A DNA stretch of 64,000 nt from Hamadaea flava. Its GTDB lineage: Bacteria > Actinomycetota > Actinomycetes > Mycobacteriales > Micromonosporaceae. The stretch lies in contig NZ_JAMZDZ010000001.1 of the NCBI RefSeq assembly GCF_024172085.1, positions 6,386,001 through 6,450,000 on the forward strand. The letters are read 5' to 3'. This document shows, piece after piece, positions 16,521 through 25,727 of this stretch (positions are counted from its first letter, which is position 1; each line of letters begins with the position of its first letter). Below the pieces are notes generated by a model. It was not told the DNA's origin. It ran no database searches and was given only the letters and a program-made list of their open reading frames with translations. The translations under genes and the position numbers were made by a program.

Positions 16521-17900
16521 ATGCCTGCGGATCGCATCGACAAGGTCGTCAATCTCGCCAAGAAGCGAGGCTTCGTCTTCCCGTCCAGCGAGATCTACGG
16601 CGGCACCCGATCGGCCTGGGACTACGGTCCGCTGGGCATCGAGCTGAAGGAGAACGTCCGCCGGCAGTGGTGGCGCTCGATGGTTCAGCTCCGTGACGAC
16701 ATCGTCGGCCTCGACTCGGCCGTGATCCTGGCCCGCCAGGTCTGGGAGGCGTCCGGCCACGTCCGGGAGTTCACCGACCCGCTGACCGAGTGCACCAAGT
16801 GCCACAAGCGGTTCCGGGCCGACCACCTCGAAGAGGCATTCCTGGCGAAGAAGCCGGACGCGGTCTTCGACCTGGCCGAGCTGAACTGCCCGAACTGTGG
16901 CAACAAGGGCACCTTCACCGAGCCGCGGATGTTCAACGGCATGATGAAGACCTACCTCGGCGCCGTCGACAGCGAAGAGGGCCTGCACTACCTGCGCCCC
17001 GAGACGGCCCAGGGCATCTTCGTGAACTACAACAACGTCTCGAACTCGGCCCGCAAGAAGCCGCCGTTCGGCATCGCCCAGGTCGGCAAGAGCTTCCGCA
17101 ACGAGATCACGCCAGGCAACTTCATCTTCCGGACCCGTGAGTTCGAGCAGATGGAGATGGAGTACTTCGTCGAGCCGGGCACCGACGAGAAGTGGCACGA
17201 GTACTGGCTCGAAGAGCGCTGGAACTGGTACATCAGCCTCGGCATCAACCCCGAGAACCTGCGTTTCTTCGAACACCCCAAGGAGAAGCTCTCCCACTAC
17301 GCCAAGCGTACGGTCGACATCGAGTACCGCTTCCAGTTCGGCGGCACCGAGTTCTCCGAGCTGGAGGGCATCGCCAACCGGACCGACTTCGACCTCTCGA
17401 CGCACTCGCGGGAGTCCGGCGTCGACCTGTCCTACTTCGACCAGGACAAGGGCGAGCGCTGGTTCCCGTACGTCATCGAGCCGGCGGCCGGCCTCACCCG
17501 CGCGGTGCTGGCGTTCCTGCTCGACGCGTACGACGAGGACGAGGCGCCCAACACCAAGGGCGGCGTCGACGTGCGTACCGTGATGCGCTTCGACAAGCGC
17601 CTGGCGCCGGTCAAGGTGGCGGTGCTGCCGCTGTCACGGAACGAGAAGCTGTCGCCGAAGGCCCGGGAACTGGCCGCCACGCTCCGGCAGCGCTGGACTG
17701 TCGACTTCGACGACGCCCAGGCGATCGGCCGCCGCTACCGTCGTCAGGACGAGATCGGTACGCCGTACTGCGTCACCGTCGACTTCGACACGCTCGAGGA
17801 CGACGCGGTCACGGTTCGCGACCGCGACACGATGACCCAGGAGCGCGTCCCCCTCGCCGAGGTCGAGAGCTACCTCGTCGAGCGCCTGCCCGGCTGCTAG
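16521..17900 (+). CDS. glyS: Glycyl-tRNA synthetase (dimeric type)
   Basis: This is a class II synthetase of 459 residues of the homodimeric type. Class II motifs are visible ([37 protein letters not shown]...[13 protein letters not shown], and [16 protein letters not shown] as motif 3), with the C-terminal anticodon-binding domain from about residue 360. AAGGAG lies eight bases before the ATG at 16521, so I prefer it to the ATG at 16503. A hairpin terminator follows. Confidence 0.96.
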   Translation: MPADRIDKVVNLAKKRGFVFPSSEIYGGTRSAWDYGPLGIELKENVRRQWWRSMVQLRDDIVGLDSAVILARQVWEASGHVREFTDPLTECTKCHKRFRADHLEEAFLAKKPDAVFDLAELNCPNCGNKGTFTEPRMFNGMMKTYLGAVDSEEGLHYLRPETAQGIFVNYNNVSNSARKKPPFGIAQVGKSFRNEITPGNFIFRTREFEQMEMEYFVEPGTDEKWHEYWLEERWNWYISLGINPENLRFFEHPKEKLSHYAKRTVDIEYRFQFGGTEFSELEGIANRTDFDLSTHSRESGVDLSYFDQDKGERWFPYVIEPAAGLTRAVLAFLLDAYDEDEAPNTKGGVDVRTVMRFDKRLAPVKVAVLPLSRNEKLSPKARELAATLRQRWTVDFDDAQAIGRRYRRQDEIGTPYCVTVDFDTLEDDAVTVRDRDTMTQERVPLAEVESYLVERLPGC

Positions 17901-17916
17901 CTCCTATCGTGCTACC

Positions 17917-17948
17917 GCGCCCCGTCGCCTTCCCTGGCGGCGGGGCGC
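17917..17948 (+). terminator. glyS terminator hairpin
   Basis: GCGCCCCGTCGCC pairs with GGCGGCGGGGCGC over 13 bp (one G-T pair) around a 6-base loop, 16 bases after the glyS stop. There is no U-tract, as is common in actinobacteria. Confidence 0.8.
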
Positions 17949-17973
17949 TCGCCTTGCCGGCGGGCGCCGCATG

Positions 17974-18196
17974 GTCGTCGGCAGCCGACGATCTGCCACG
18001 CGAGAGCTTCATGATCGGCGGCTGCCGACATTCTCTGGGGTCCGCGCGTCCGTGATCGGCGGCTGCCGACGATTTAGCGGGCCGTGCGTCCGTGATCGGC
18101 GGCTGCCGACGACCTTGCAGGTCTGCGCCCCCTTGATCGGCGGCTGCCGACGATCACAGGCGGGAAAGCGGGCTGATCGTCGGCAGCCGCCGATCG
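17974..18196. repeat. Palindrome array 1 (GATC-headed, ~40-bp period)
   Basis: Six copies of a ~20-bp palindrome built on GATCGGCGGCTGCCGACG fill the glyS-hrpA gap. Plus-oriented GATC heads fall at 18013, 18054, 18094, 18135 and 18175, which is 40-41 bp apart. The intervals between palindromes are themselves similar (ending GCGCGTCCG, TGCGTCCG, TGCGCCCC), so this is a tandem repeat of ~40 bp, not a CRISPR. A related array is at 48471-48656. Confidence 0.85.
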
Positions 18197-18276
18197 TTCC
18201 GGGGCGGCCGGACCGATCCGTCCCGCGATAATCAAGGTGAGAGCGGGCGAGGGCAGCGGATACCCTGGCGGGTGAC

Positions 18277-21200
18277 ATGAGCACACCCGAGGAGAGCCGG
18301 CCCGAGCGCCCGACGCAGCGCCCCGCAGACGGACAGACGCCGCGAAAAGCCGCCAATCGCCGCCGCAGGCCGCGCCGACCCGAGACCCGGTCACCCCGAC
18401 CGGAAGCCGCCCCCGAGGGCAGCCCCGAAGCCACCGGCAAAGGCCGCCTGGAGACCCGTGAGGGTCGTCCAGAAAAGCGGGCAAGCCGGGAGCGTAGGCC
18501 GGAGCGGCGGGAGCGCCGAGGGCGCACGCCCGAGCAGCTCCAGCGGCGGCGCGAGAGCGTACCGGTCATCCGGTATCCCGAAGAACTGCCGGTCAGCCAG
18601 CGGAAAGACGAGATCCTGGCGGCCATCCGCGATCACCAGGTGGTGATCGTCGCGGGTGAGACGGGGTCGGGTAAGACGACGCAGCTGCCCAAGATCTGCT
18701 TGGAGCTGGGCCGGGGTGTCGACGGCATGATCGGGCACACCCAGCCGCGGCGGCTCGCGGCGCGCACGGTGGCCGACCGGATCGCCGAGGAACTCGGGGT
18801 CGAGCTGGGCCAGCAGGTCGGCTTCCAGGTTCGGTTCGGCAGCAGCGTCGGCGAACAGACCCTGGTCAAGCTCATGACCGACGGCATCCTGCTGGCCGAG
18901 CTGGCCCACGACCGGCGGCTCACGGCGTACGACACGCTCATCATCGACGAGGCGCACGAGCGCAGCCTCAACATCGACTTCATCCTCGGCTACCTCAAGC
19001 AGCTGCTGCCCAGCCGGCCCGACCTCAAGGTCATCATCACCTCGGCGACGATCGAGACGGAGCGATTCGCCCAGCACTTCGCCGACGCCGACGGCAAGCC
19101 CGCCCCGATCATCGAGGTCTCCGGGCGGACCTACCCGGTCGAGATGCGCTATCGCCCGCTCGTCGTGGAGGGGGATGAGGAGGACACCGACGAGGTCCGC
19201 GACCAGGTCACCGCGATCTCGGACGCGGTCGACGAGCTGGCCGCCGAGGGCCCCGGCGACATCCTGGTCTTCCTCTCGGGCGAGCGCGAGATCCGCGACA
19301 CCGCCGACGCCCTGACGCGCCGCCAGCTCCGCTTCACCGAGATCATCCCCTTGTACGCCAGACTCTCCACCGCCGAGCAGCATCGCGTCTTCTCGCCGCA
19401 TACGGGGCGGCGAATCGTGCTCGCCACGAACGTCGCGGAGACGTCGCTGACGGTGCCCGGCATCAAATACGTCATCGACCCCGGCACCGCCCGGATCTCC
19501 CGGTACAGCCAGCGCCTGAAGGTGCAGCGGCTGCCGATCGAACCGGTGTCGCAGGCCAGCGCCAACCAGCGGGCCGGCCGATGTGGCCGGACGAGCGACG
19601 GCATCGCCGTCCGGCTCTACTCCGAGGAGGAGTACCAGTCGCGGCCGGAGTTCACCGATCCGGAGATCCTGCGGACCAACCTCGCCTCGGTCATCCTGCA
19701 GATGGTGGCGCTGCGGCTGGGCGAGGTCGAGGACTTCCCGTTCATCGATCCGCCGGACCGGCGCAACATCCGTGACGGCTACGACCTGCTGCACGAGCTG
19801 GGCGCGTTGACCGCCGAGGGCACGCTGACCCCGGTCGGGCGACGGCTGGCCCGCATCCCGGCCGACCCGCGACTGGGCCGGATGATCCTGGCGGCCGAGG
19901 GGACGGGCTGCCTGCGTGAGGTGCTCGTGATCGCGGCGGCTCTGTCCATTCAGGATCCTCGCGAACGCCCGCAGGACAAGCAGCAACAGGCGAGTCAGTC
20001 CCACGCCCGGTTCGCCGACAAGGAATCGGACTTCCTCGCGTACCTCAATCTCTGGAACTATCTGCACGAGCAGCAGCAGGAGTTGTCGGGCAATCAGTTC
20101 CGCCGGCTCTGTAAGTCCGAGTACCTGCACTATCTCCGCGTACGCGAATGGCAAGACCTGTTCGGGCAGCTGCGCCGGGCGGTGGGGGACAACGGCGACC
20201 AGCGTGTGGCGGTGAGCGCGGCGCCCGACCCGGACAAGTCGATCGACGGCGACGCGATCCACCAGGCGTTGCTGGCCGGGCTGCTGAGCCACATCGGTCT
20301 CTACGAGCAGGAGAAGCGCGAGTACGCCGGAGCGCGCGGCGCGAAGTTCGCGATCTTCCCCGGATCGGTGCTCTTCAAGCGGTCGCCGCGCTTCGTGATG
20401 GCGGCCGAACTTGTGGAGACGACGCGACTGTGGGCGCGGACGGTCGCCAAGATCGAGCCGGAGTGGGTCGAGCAGCTGGCCGGTCATCTGGTCAAGCGGT
20501 CCTACAGCGAGCCGCACTGGTCGCGGAAGGCCGCCGCCGTCCTCGCCTACGAGCGGGTCACCCTGTACGGCGTACCGCTGGTGGTGCAGCGCCGGGTGAA
20601 CTTCGGGCAGATCGACGCGCCGCTGTCGCGGGAGCTGTTCATCCGGCACGCCCTGGTCGAGGGCGACTGGGACACCCGGCACGAGTTCTTCGCGAAGAAC
20701 AAGGAGCTGCTGGGCGAGGTCGAGGAGCTGGAGAGCCGGGCCCGGCGTCGGGACATCCTGGTCGACGACCAGACGCTGTTCGACTTCTATGATGGCCGGA
20801 TTCCCACTGACGTGGTGTCGGGGCGGCATTTCGACAGTTGGTGGAAGACCGTCCGGCGCCAGCAGCCCGACCTGCTCACCTTCGACCTGGACATGCTGGT
20901 CAACGCCGGAGCCGGCGGGGTCGCCGAGGCGGACTTCCCGGACGGGTGGCGTACCGGGGAGCACGAGTTCCCGCTGACCTATCAGTTCGAGCCGGGCGCC
21001 GCCGCCGACGGCGTGACCGTCCACATTCCTCTTCCCGCCCTCGCCGGGCTGACCACCGAAGGCTTCGACTGGCAGATTCCAGGGCTGCGGGAAGAACTCG
21101 TGACCGCGTTGCTGCGCGGGCTGCCCAAGGTGCTGCGGCGGCATTTCGTGCCCGTCCCGGATCACGCCAAGTACGCCCTGACGCAGCTCAAGCCGTACGA

Positions 21201-22287
21201 CGGAACCCTGCTGGAGGCGCTCGGGCGGCATCTGCACCGGCTGGCCGCCGTCGAGATCCCGTACGACGCCTGGGATCTGTCGCGTGTCCCGGACTACCTG
21301 CGGATGACCTTCTCTGTCGAGGACGACGGCAAGGTGCTCGCGACCGGCAAGGATCTGGCCGCGATCCAGGAACAGCTGCGGCCGAAGACCAAGGAGGTCT
21401 TCCACGAGGCGGTCTCCGATGTGGAGCAATCGGGGCTCCGGGACTTCCCGGCGGCGGAGATCCCCCACTCGGTCGAGCGCAAACGCATGGGCTACACGGT
21501 CACGGCGTACCCGGCGGTGCACGACGAGGGCGACTCGGTCGGCGTACGCCTCTATGAGAGCGAGGCCGAGCAGCAGAAGGCGATGTGGCGGGGCACCCGC
21601 CGGCTGCTGATGCTGAACCTGCCGTTCTCGCCGGTCCGCTACCTGTCGAGCCGGTTGGACAACTCCGCCAAGCTGGCGCTGAGCCGGGGCCCGCACGGCA
21701 GTGTCGCAGCACTCCTCGACGACTGCGTCGCCTGTGCCGTCGACCGGGTCATCGCGGAGAGCGGCGGCCCGGCCTGGGACCCGTCCGCGTACGCGAAACT
21801 GTCGACCACCGTCCGCGAGCGCCTGTTCGACGCGTTCGAGGAGGTCGTCTCCAAAGTAGAGTTGATCCTCAAGGCGTCGTACGAGATCGAGCGGCGGTTG
21901 AAGGCGGTGTCCAACATCGCGTACGTGGCCGCCGTCAACGACATCCGCAAGCAGCTCAGCGGGCTGATCCGCCCCGGCTTCGTGGCCGAGACGGGCTGGT
22001 GGCTGCTGCCGCACCTGCAGCGCTATCTGAAGGCGATCGAGATCCGGCTGGAGAAGCTGCCCGGCAACATCCAGCGCGACCGTTCCCACACGGATCTGAT
22101 CCACGAGATCCAGCAGGAGTACGCCGACGTCGTCGCCCAGCTTCCGCCCGCCCGCCGGGCGGCCGACGCCGTCACCCAGATCCCCTGGATGATCGAGGAG
22201 CTGCGGGTCAGCTACTTCGCGCAGAGCATGGGGACGGCGTACCCGATCTCCGACGTGCGGATCTTCCGCGCGATCGACGCCCTCTGA
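18277..22287 (+). CDS. hrpA: DEAH-box RNA helicase HrpA
   Basis: This 1336-residue ATP-dependent helicase has motif I AGETGSGKTTQLPK, the DEAH box LIIDEAHERSLN, SAT motif III ITSATIETERF and motif VI QRAGRCGRTSDG. These are followed by the HA2 and OB regions and the long DUF3418 C-terminal part typical of HrpA. The first ~95 residues are a disordered Arg/Glu/Pro-rich extension. It is thought to remodel RNA or ribosomal complexes. The ATG at 18277 gives the full family length. The large open frame on the opposite strand (18391-22104) is a codon-bias artefact. Confidence 0.95.
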   Translation: MSTPEESRPERPTQRPADGQTPRKAANRRRRPRRPETRSPRPEAAPEGSPEATGKGRLETREGRPEKRASRERRPERRERRGRTPEQLQRRRESVPVIRYPEELPVSQRKDEILAAIRDHQVVIVAGETGSGKTTQLPKICLELGRGVDGMIGHTQPRRLAARTVADRIAEELGVELGQQVGFQVRFGSSVGEQTLVKLMTDGILLAELAHDRRLTAYDTLIIDEAHERSLNIDFILGYLKQLLPSRPDLKVIITSATIETERFAQHFADADGKPAPIIEVSGRTYPVEMRYRPLVVEGDEEDTDEVRDQVTAISDAVDELAAEGPGDILVFLSGEREIRDTADALTRRQLRFTEIIPLYARLSTAEQHRVFSPHTGRRIVLATNVAETSLTVPGIKYVIDPGTARISRYSQRLKVQRLPIEPVSQASANQRAGRCGRTSDGIAVRLYSEEEYQSRPEFTDPEILRTNLASVILQMVALRLGEVEDFPFIDPPDRRNIRDGYDLLHELGALTAEGTLTPVGRRLARIPADPRLGRMILAAEGTGCLREVLVIAAALSIQDPRERPQDKQQQASQSHARFADKESDFLAYLNLWNYLHEQQQELSGNQFRRLCKSEYLHYLRVREWQDLFGQLRRAVGDNGDQRVAVSAAPDPDKSIDGDAIHQALLAGLLSHIGLYEQEKREYAGARGAKFAIFPGSVLFKRSPRFVMAAELVETTRLWARTVAKIEPEWVEQLAGHLVKRSYSEPHWSRKAAAVLAYERVTLYGVPLVVQRRVNFGQIDAPLSRELFIRHALVEGDWDTRHEFFAKNKELLGEVEELESRARRRDILVDDQTLFDFYDGRIPTDVVSGRHFDSWWKTVRRQQPDLLTFDLDMLVNAGAGGVAEADFPDGWRTGEHEFPLTYQFEPGAAADGVTVHIPLPALAGLTTEGFDWQIPGLREELVTALLRGLPKVLRRHFVPVPDHAKYALTQLKPYDGTLLEALGRHLHRLAAVEIPYDAWDLSRVPDYLRMTFSVEDDGKVLATGKDLAAIQEQLRPKTKEVFHEAVSDVEQSGLRDFPAAEIPHSVERKRMGYTVTAYPAVHDEGDSVGVRLYESEAEQQKAMWRGTRRLLMLNLPFSPVRYLSSRLDNSAKLALSRGPHGSVAALLDDCVACAVDRVIAESGGPAWDPSAYAKLSTTVRERLFDAFEEVVSKVELILKASYEIERRLKAVSNIAYVAAVNDIRKQLSGLIRPGFVAETGWWLLPHLQRYLKAIEIRLEKLPGNIQRDRSHTDLIHEIQQEYADVVAQLPPARRAADAVTQIPWMIEELRVSYFAQSMGTAYPISDVRIFRAIDAL

Positions 22288-22299
22288 CGCCAGACGCCG

Positions 22300-23409
22300 C
22301 TAGCGGAATCGGCTGGGGGAGAAGAGCGCGAGGTCGAAGGGCGGGACGGCGTCGGTCGCGAGGTCGGCCAGGATCTCACCGACGACGGGCACGAATTTGA
22401 ACCCGTGCCCGGAGAATCCGGCGGCGACGGTCACCCGGTCGGAGACGGGTCCGATGACGAAGTTCTCGTCCGGCGTCAGCGTGTAGAGGCATTGCTTGCC
22501 CCCGGCGTACGGGGCGTCCGCGAGACCGGGGAGACGCGGGCGCAGCCAATCGCGTACCGGTAGCTCCTCGTCGGGACGCGGCGGCTCGGCGCCGGCGTCC
22601 GCGTCGACGGTCTCGGGCCTGGGCGGGGCGTGGAACGCGGCCTTGACCTGGCCCTCATACGCGGGCACCCCGTACGCCGTGAGCCCGCCCGCCTCCCAGA
22701 TCCAGGCCGGGAACTCGGCGGGAGCGAAGCCGGGACCGGGCCGCCAGAAGTGCTGGACCCGGCGTTCCACGCGGAGCGGCAGGGCGCCGAGGAGGCCAGG
22801 CGCCCAGCCGCCGGGCGCGACGATCAGTCGCTCGGCTTCCAGCCGGCTGCCGTCGGCCAGCGAGACGGACACTCCGGCCAGCGTCTCGCTATATGAGACG
22901 GCGGCTGTGCCAAACCTCAGCGTCGCGCCCGCACGCTCGGCGAGGCCGAGGATCGTCGAGATCGCGATCTCGGGCGTGAGGAATCCGGCGGCCGTGTCGA
23001 GGACGGCTACCTCGTCCTCGGCCGGGTGGAACTGCGGGAAGCGGCGGCGGATCGCGTCCGCGTCGAGCAGTTCGTACGCCAATCCGTGCTCGCGCGCGCT
23101 GGTCAGCGCCCCGCTCACGGTGGGGCTGTCGGGCCGGCCGAGGTTCAGCCCGCCGGTCGGGGTGACGAGGCGAACTCCGGTGGCCCGCTCCAGCTCGGCC
23201 CAGAGCTGGTAGGTCCGCCGCAGGAGTGGGACGTAGGCCGCGCCTTCGGCGTAGGTCATGCGGATGATCCGGGTGCCGCCCGCGTGCGCGCCGCGTTCGT
23301 GCGGTGGCGTGAAGCGGTCGACGCCGACCACGTCGAGACCACGCGCGGCCAGCGTGTACGCCGCCGCGGAGCCCATGCTGCCCAACCCGAGAACGATCAC
23401 TTCCGGCAT
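22300..23409 (-). CDS. solA: N-methyltryptophan oxidase / sarcosine oxidase-like flavoenzyme
   Basis: This 369-residue enzyme of the monomeric sarcosine oxidase family has the N-terminal Rossmann dinucleotide site VIVLGLGSMGSAAAY and the family segment GGKQCLYTLTPDENFVI. The Cys there corresponds to the covalent-FAD cysteine of MSOX/SolA. It should oxidise an N-methyl amino acid, releasing formaldehyde and H2O2; the exact substrate is unknown. The ATG at 23409 is chosen because upstream residues are not family-like. It converges tightly on hrpA. Confidence 0.85.
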   Translation of the reverse strand: MPEVIVLGLGSMGSAAAYTLAARGLDVVGVDRFTPPHERGAHAGGTRIIRMTYAEGAAYVPLLRRTYQLWAELERATGVRLVTPTGGLNLGRPDSPTVSGALTSAREHGLAYELLDADAIRRRFPQFHPAEDEVAVLDTAAGFLTPEIAISTILGLAERAGATLRFGTAAVSYSETLAGVSVSLADGSRLEAERLIVAPGGWAPGLLGALPLRVERRVQHFWRPGPGFAPAEFPAWIWEAGGLTAYGVPAYEGQVKAAFHAPPRPETVDADAGAEPPRPDEELPVRDWLRPRLPGLADAPYAGGKQCLYTLTPDENFVIGPVSDRVTVAAGFSGHGFKFVPVVGEILADLATDAVPPFDLALFSPSRFR

Positions 23410-23435
23410 CGGGACACGATAACGCCGCCCAGCCT

Positions 23436-23449
23436 TGGGAGCGTTCCCA
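23436..23449. promoter_or_regulatory. CebR-like LacI-family operator
   Basis: TGGGAGCGTTCCCA differs at one position from TGGGAGCGCTCCCA, the box bound by the cello-oligosaccharide repressor CebR in Streptomyces. It lies in the divergent region between solA and the LPMO gene, 111 bases upstream of the LPMO start. Another short palindrome, ATCACGTGAT, is at 23480-23489. Confidence 0.78.
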
Positions 23450-23560
23450 TACTGTGACATCTGCATTGCTGGATTCGTGATCACGTGATGCGCTTGCCGC
23501 ACTGGGCCTCTCCCACGGCCCTGACGTCCCCGTGCTGATCACCTCCGAAGGGAGAACAAG

Positions 23561-24664
23561 GTGAAGATCAGACGCGCGACGGTGGGACACTCCATTGTGG
23601 TGGGATTGATCGCGGCGGTCGTCGCCGCGCTCATTCCAGCCACAACCTGGGCACATGGCGCGCTGCTGACCCCCGGCAGCCGCACCTATCTGTGCTACAA
23701 GGACGGTCTCACTTCCACGGGCGAGATCAGACCGACCAATGCCGCCTGCCAGAACGCCCTAGCGGTCGGCGGCGCCCAGCCGTTCTACGACTGGTTCGGC
23801 GTACTCCGGTCCGACGGCGCCGGGCGTACCACCGGGTTCATTCCCGACGGCGCGCTCTGCAGCGGCGGCTTCACGAAGTACGCGGGCTTCGACGCCCCGC
23901 GCAACGACTGGCCGCTCACCCACCTGACCTCAGGTGCGGCCTTCAACTGGACGTACGCCGCCTGGGCCGCCCACCCCGGCTGGTTCTACCTGTACGTCAC
24001 GAAGGACGGCTACAACCCCAACCAGGCGCTGACCTGGGCCGACATGGAGTCGACGCCGTTCCTGTCGGTGGACCACCCGCCGCTCAACGGCTCCGCCCCG
24101 ACCGGCAACTACTACTGGGGCGGCAACCTGCCGAACAAGACCGGACGGCACGTCATCTACTCCGTCTGGAAGCGGTCGGACAGCACCGAGACCTTCTACG
24201 GCTGCTCCGACGTCGTCTTCGACGGCGGCAACGGTGAGGTCACCGGCATCGGCGGGGGCACCAACCCGTCGCCGTCGCCGTCGGTCACGACGAGTTCGTC
24301 GCCGAGCGCTTCGGCTTCCCCGAGCGCCAGCGTGAGTCCCACCTCGTCCACCCCGGCGCCCACGGGGGCCTGCACGGCCACCTACTCGATCGTGAACACC
24401 TGGGGCGGCGGCTTCCAGGGTGAGGTGGTGGTCAAGGCCGGCTCAGCGGCCCTGAGCGGCTGGACGGTGAAGTGGACCTTCGCCAACGGCCAGACCATCA
24501 GTCAACTGTGGAACGGCACGCTGACCGCGTCCGGGTCCAGCATCACGGTCAAACCGGTGAGCTGGAACTCCTCGGTGCCGGCCGGCGGATCGGTCAGCGT
24601 GGGCTTCCTCGCCACGCAGACCGGCACGAACGCCGTACCCACCGTCACCTGCACCAGCCCCTAA
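23561..24664 (+). CDS. Secreted AA10 lytic polysaccharide monooxygenase with CBM2
   Basis: The layout of this 367-residue secreted protein is a signal peptide ending ...TTWA, the AA10 catalytic domain from His32 to ~225, a Ser/Pro/Thr linker (~228-265), and a CBM2 domain. After cleavage His32 becomes the N-terminal histidine of the copper histidine brace; His121 (NDWPLTH) is the second ligand and the Phe of ETFYGCSDVVF the likely axial residue. The CBM2 has cellulose-binding Trp residues (TWGGGFQGEV, SGWTVKWTF, QLWNG). It cleaves crystalline polysaccharide oxidatively; the CBM2 and the CebR-like box favour cellulose over chitin. GAAGGGAG precedes the GTG start. Confidence 0.93.
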   Translation: MKIRRATVGHSIVVGLIAAVVAALIPATTWAHGALLTPGSRTYLCYKDGLTSTGEIRPTNAACQNALAVGGAQPFYDWFGVLRSDGAGRTTGFIPDGALCSGGFTKYAGFDAPRNDWPLTHLTSGAAFNWTYAAWAAHPGWFYLYVTKDGYNPNQALTWADMESTPFLSVDHPPLNGSAPTGNYYWGGNLPNKTGRHVIYSVWKRSDSTETFYGCSDVVFDGGNGEVTGIGGGTNPSPSPSVTTSSSPSASASPSASVSPTSSTPAPTGACTATYSIVNTWGGGFQGEVVVKAGSAALSGWTVKWTFANGQTISQLWNGTLTASGSSITVKPVSWNSSVPAGGSVSVGFLATQTGTNAVPTVTCTSP

Positions 24665-24680
24665 CCCTCACCCGTTAGGC

Positions 24681-24739
24681 GCAGATCACGGTTACGCAGG
24701 CCAAACCCGCAGGGGGAAGCCTGCGTAACCGTGATCTGC
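24681..24739. repeat. GATC-framed hairpin, family 1, copy 2
   Basis: Perfect 21-bp arms (24681-24701 and 24719-24739; core AGATCACGGTTACGCAGG). The outer GATC sites are at 24684 and 24733, 49 bp apart. It sits between the converging LPMO and qorB-like genes and may terminate both. Confidence 0.9.
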
Positions 24740-24749
24740 AACCAATCCG

Positions 24750-25601
24750 TCAGAGGGCGGAGCGGACGGCGTCGGCGAGCGGAGTCGTCGGGCGGCCGAG
24801 GAGCCGGGCGAGGTCGCCGCTGTCGGAGACGAGTTCGCCGCGCGCGATGCCGAGGTCGGCGTCGGCCAGGGCGGCGGCGTAGCCGGCGTCGAGCCCGAAG
24901 CCGGTCAGGGCCTCGGCGTACGCGTCGGCCGCCAGATCGGCGTAGGCGACCGGCTGCCCGGACACCGCGGCCAGCTCAGCGGCGTACTCGGCCATCGTGA
25001 ACGGCTCGTCGGCGGCGAGTTCGTAGACCTTTCCGGCGTGCCCGTCCGTGGTGAGGACGGCAGCGGCCGCGGCGGCGTAGTCGGCCCGCGGCACCGCGCC
25101 GACCCGGCCCGTTCCGGTGCTGCCCAGCACGGTCCCGGCGGCGATGGCGGCGGCGGCCGAACCGGTGTAGTTCTCGGTGTACCAGCCGTTGCGCAGGAGC
25201 GCGTACGCCAGGCCGGAGGCGGCCAGGTGGGCCTCGGTCTCCTTGTGCTCCGTGGCCAGCGCGACGCCGGTCGTGTCGGCGTTCAGGATGCTCGTGTACG
25301 CCAGGAACGGCACACCGACAGCGACGGCGGCGTCGATGGCGTTCTTGTGCTGCGGCACCCGCTGCCCGACGACGGAGGCGGAGATCAGCAGCACCTTCTG
25401 CGCTCCGGCGAACGCGTCCTTGAGCGACTGCGGGTCGTCGTAGTCGGCCCGGCGTACTTCGACGCCCTGGGCGGCCAGGTCGGCGGCCTTCTCAGGGGTG
25501 CGGACGGCGGCGACGATCTGCCCCGCGGGTACGCCCCGCGCCAGCAGGTCTGCGACGACGAGGCGGCCGAGCTGCCCGGTGGCACCGGTGACGACGATCA
25601 T
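24750..25601 (-). CDS. NAD(P)H:quinone oxidoreductase, QorB/NmrA type
   Basis: This atypical short-chain dehydrogenase of 283 residues has the Rossmann start MIVVTGATGQLGRLVV and NmrA/QorB-like blocks (LLISASVVGQRVPQHKNAIDAAVAVGV, YALLRNGWYTENY). QorB-type enzymes reduce quinones or carry redox-stress signals. The ATG at 25601 has AGGGAGAA at good spacing. It is divergent from an HxlR regulator with a shared palindrome, the same arrangement as qor2/qorR in Corynebacterium. Confidence 0.85.
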   Translation of the reverse strand: MIVVTGATGQLGRLVVADLLARGVPAGQIVAAVRTPEKAADLAAQGVEVRRADYDDPQSLKDAFAGAQKVLLISASVVGQRVPQHKNAIDAAVAVGVPFLAYTSILNADTTGVALATEHKETEAHLAASGLAYALLRNGWYTENYTGSAAAAIAAGTVLGSTGTGRVGAVPRADYAAAAAAVLTTDGHAGKVYELAADEPFTMAEYAAELAAVSGQPVAYADLAADAYAEALTGFGLDAGYAAALADADLGIARGELVSDSGDLARLLGRPTTPLADAVRSAL

Positions 25602-25646
25602 GATGCGTTCTCCCTGGTCGAGATGAGTGATGCTCGCCAGCAATAC

Positions 25647-25669
25647 TGCACTAACTTTTCGAAAGTGCA
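25647..25669. promoter_or_regulatory. Palindromic operator between qorB-like and hxlR-type genes
   Basis: A 23-bp imperfect palindrome has outer arms TGCACT and AGTGCA around a central TTTTCGAAAG. It lies midway between the two divergent genes and is the best candidate binding site of the HxlR regulator. Confidence 0.75.
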
Positions 25670-25727
25670 AACCGATGGTGAGCGCCGACATAGCGGATAG
25701 TGCTGCATGAGCGCGTACCGTGGAGGC

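Noticed and set aside
17974-18196. CRISPR array
   Set aside because: The repeats are regularly spaced, but the intervals between them are only ~18-20 bp, resemble each other, and no cas gene is present. It is better described as a tandem palindrome repeat.
18391-22104. 1237-codon open frame opposite hrpA
   Set aside because: It lacks any recognisable domain and is rich in Arg/Leu/Gly/Val runs. It is the expected high-GC shadow of a clearly real helicase gene.
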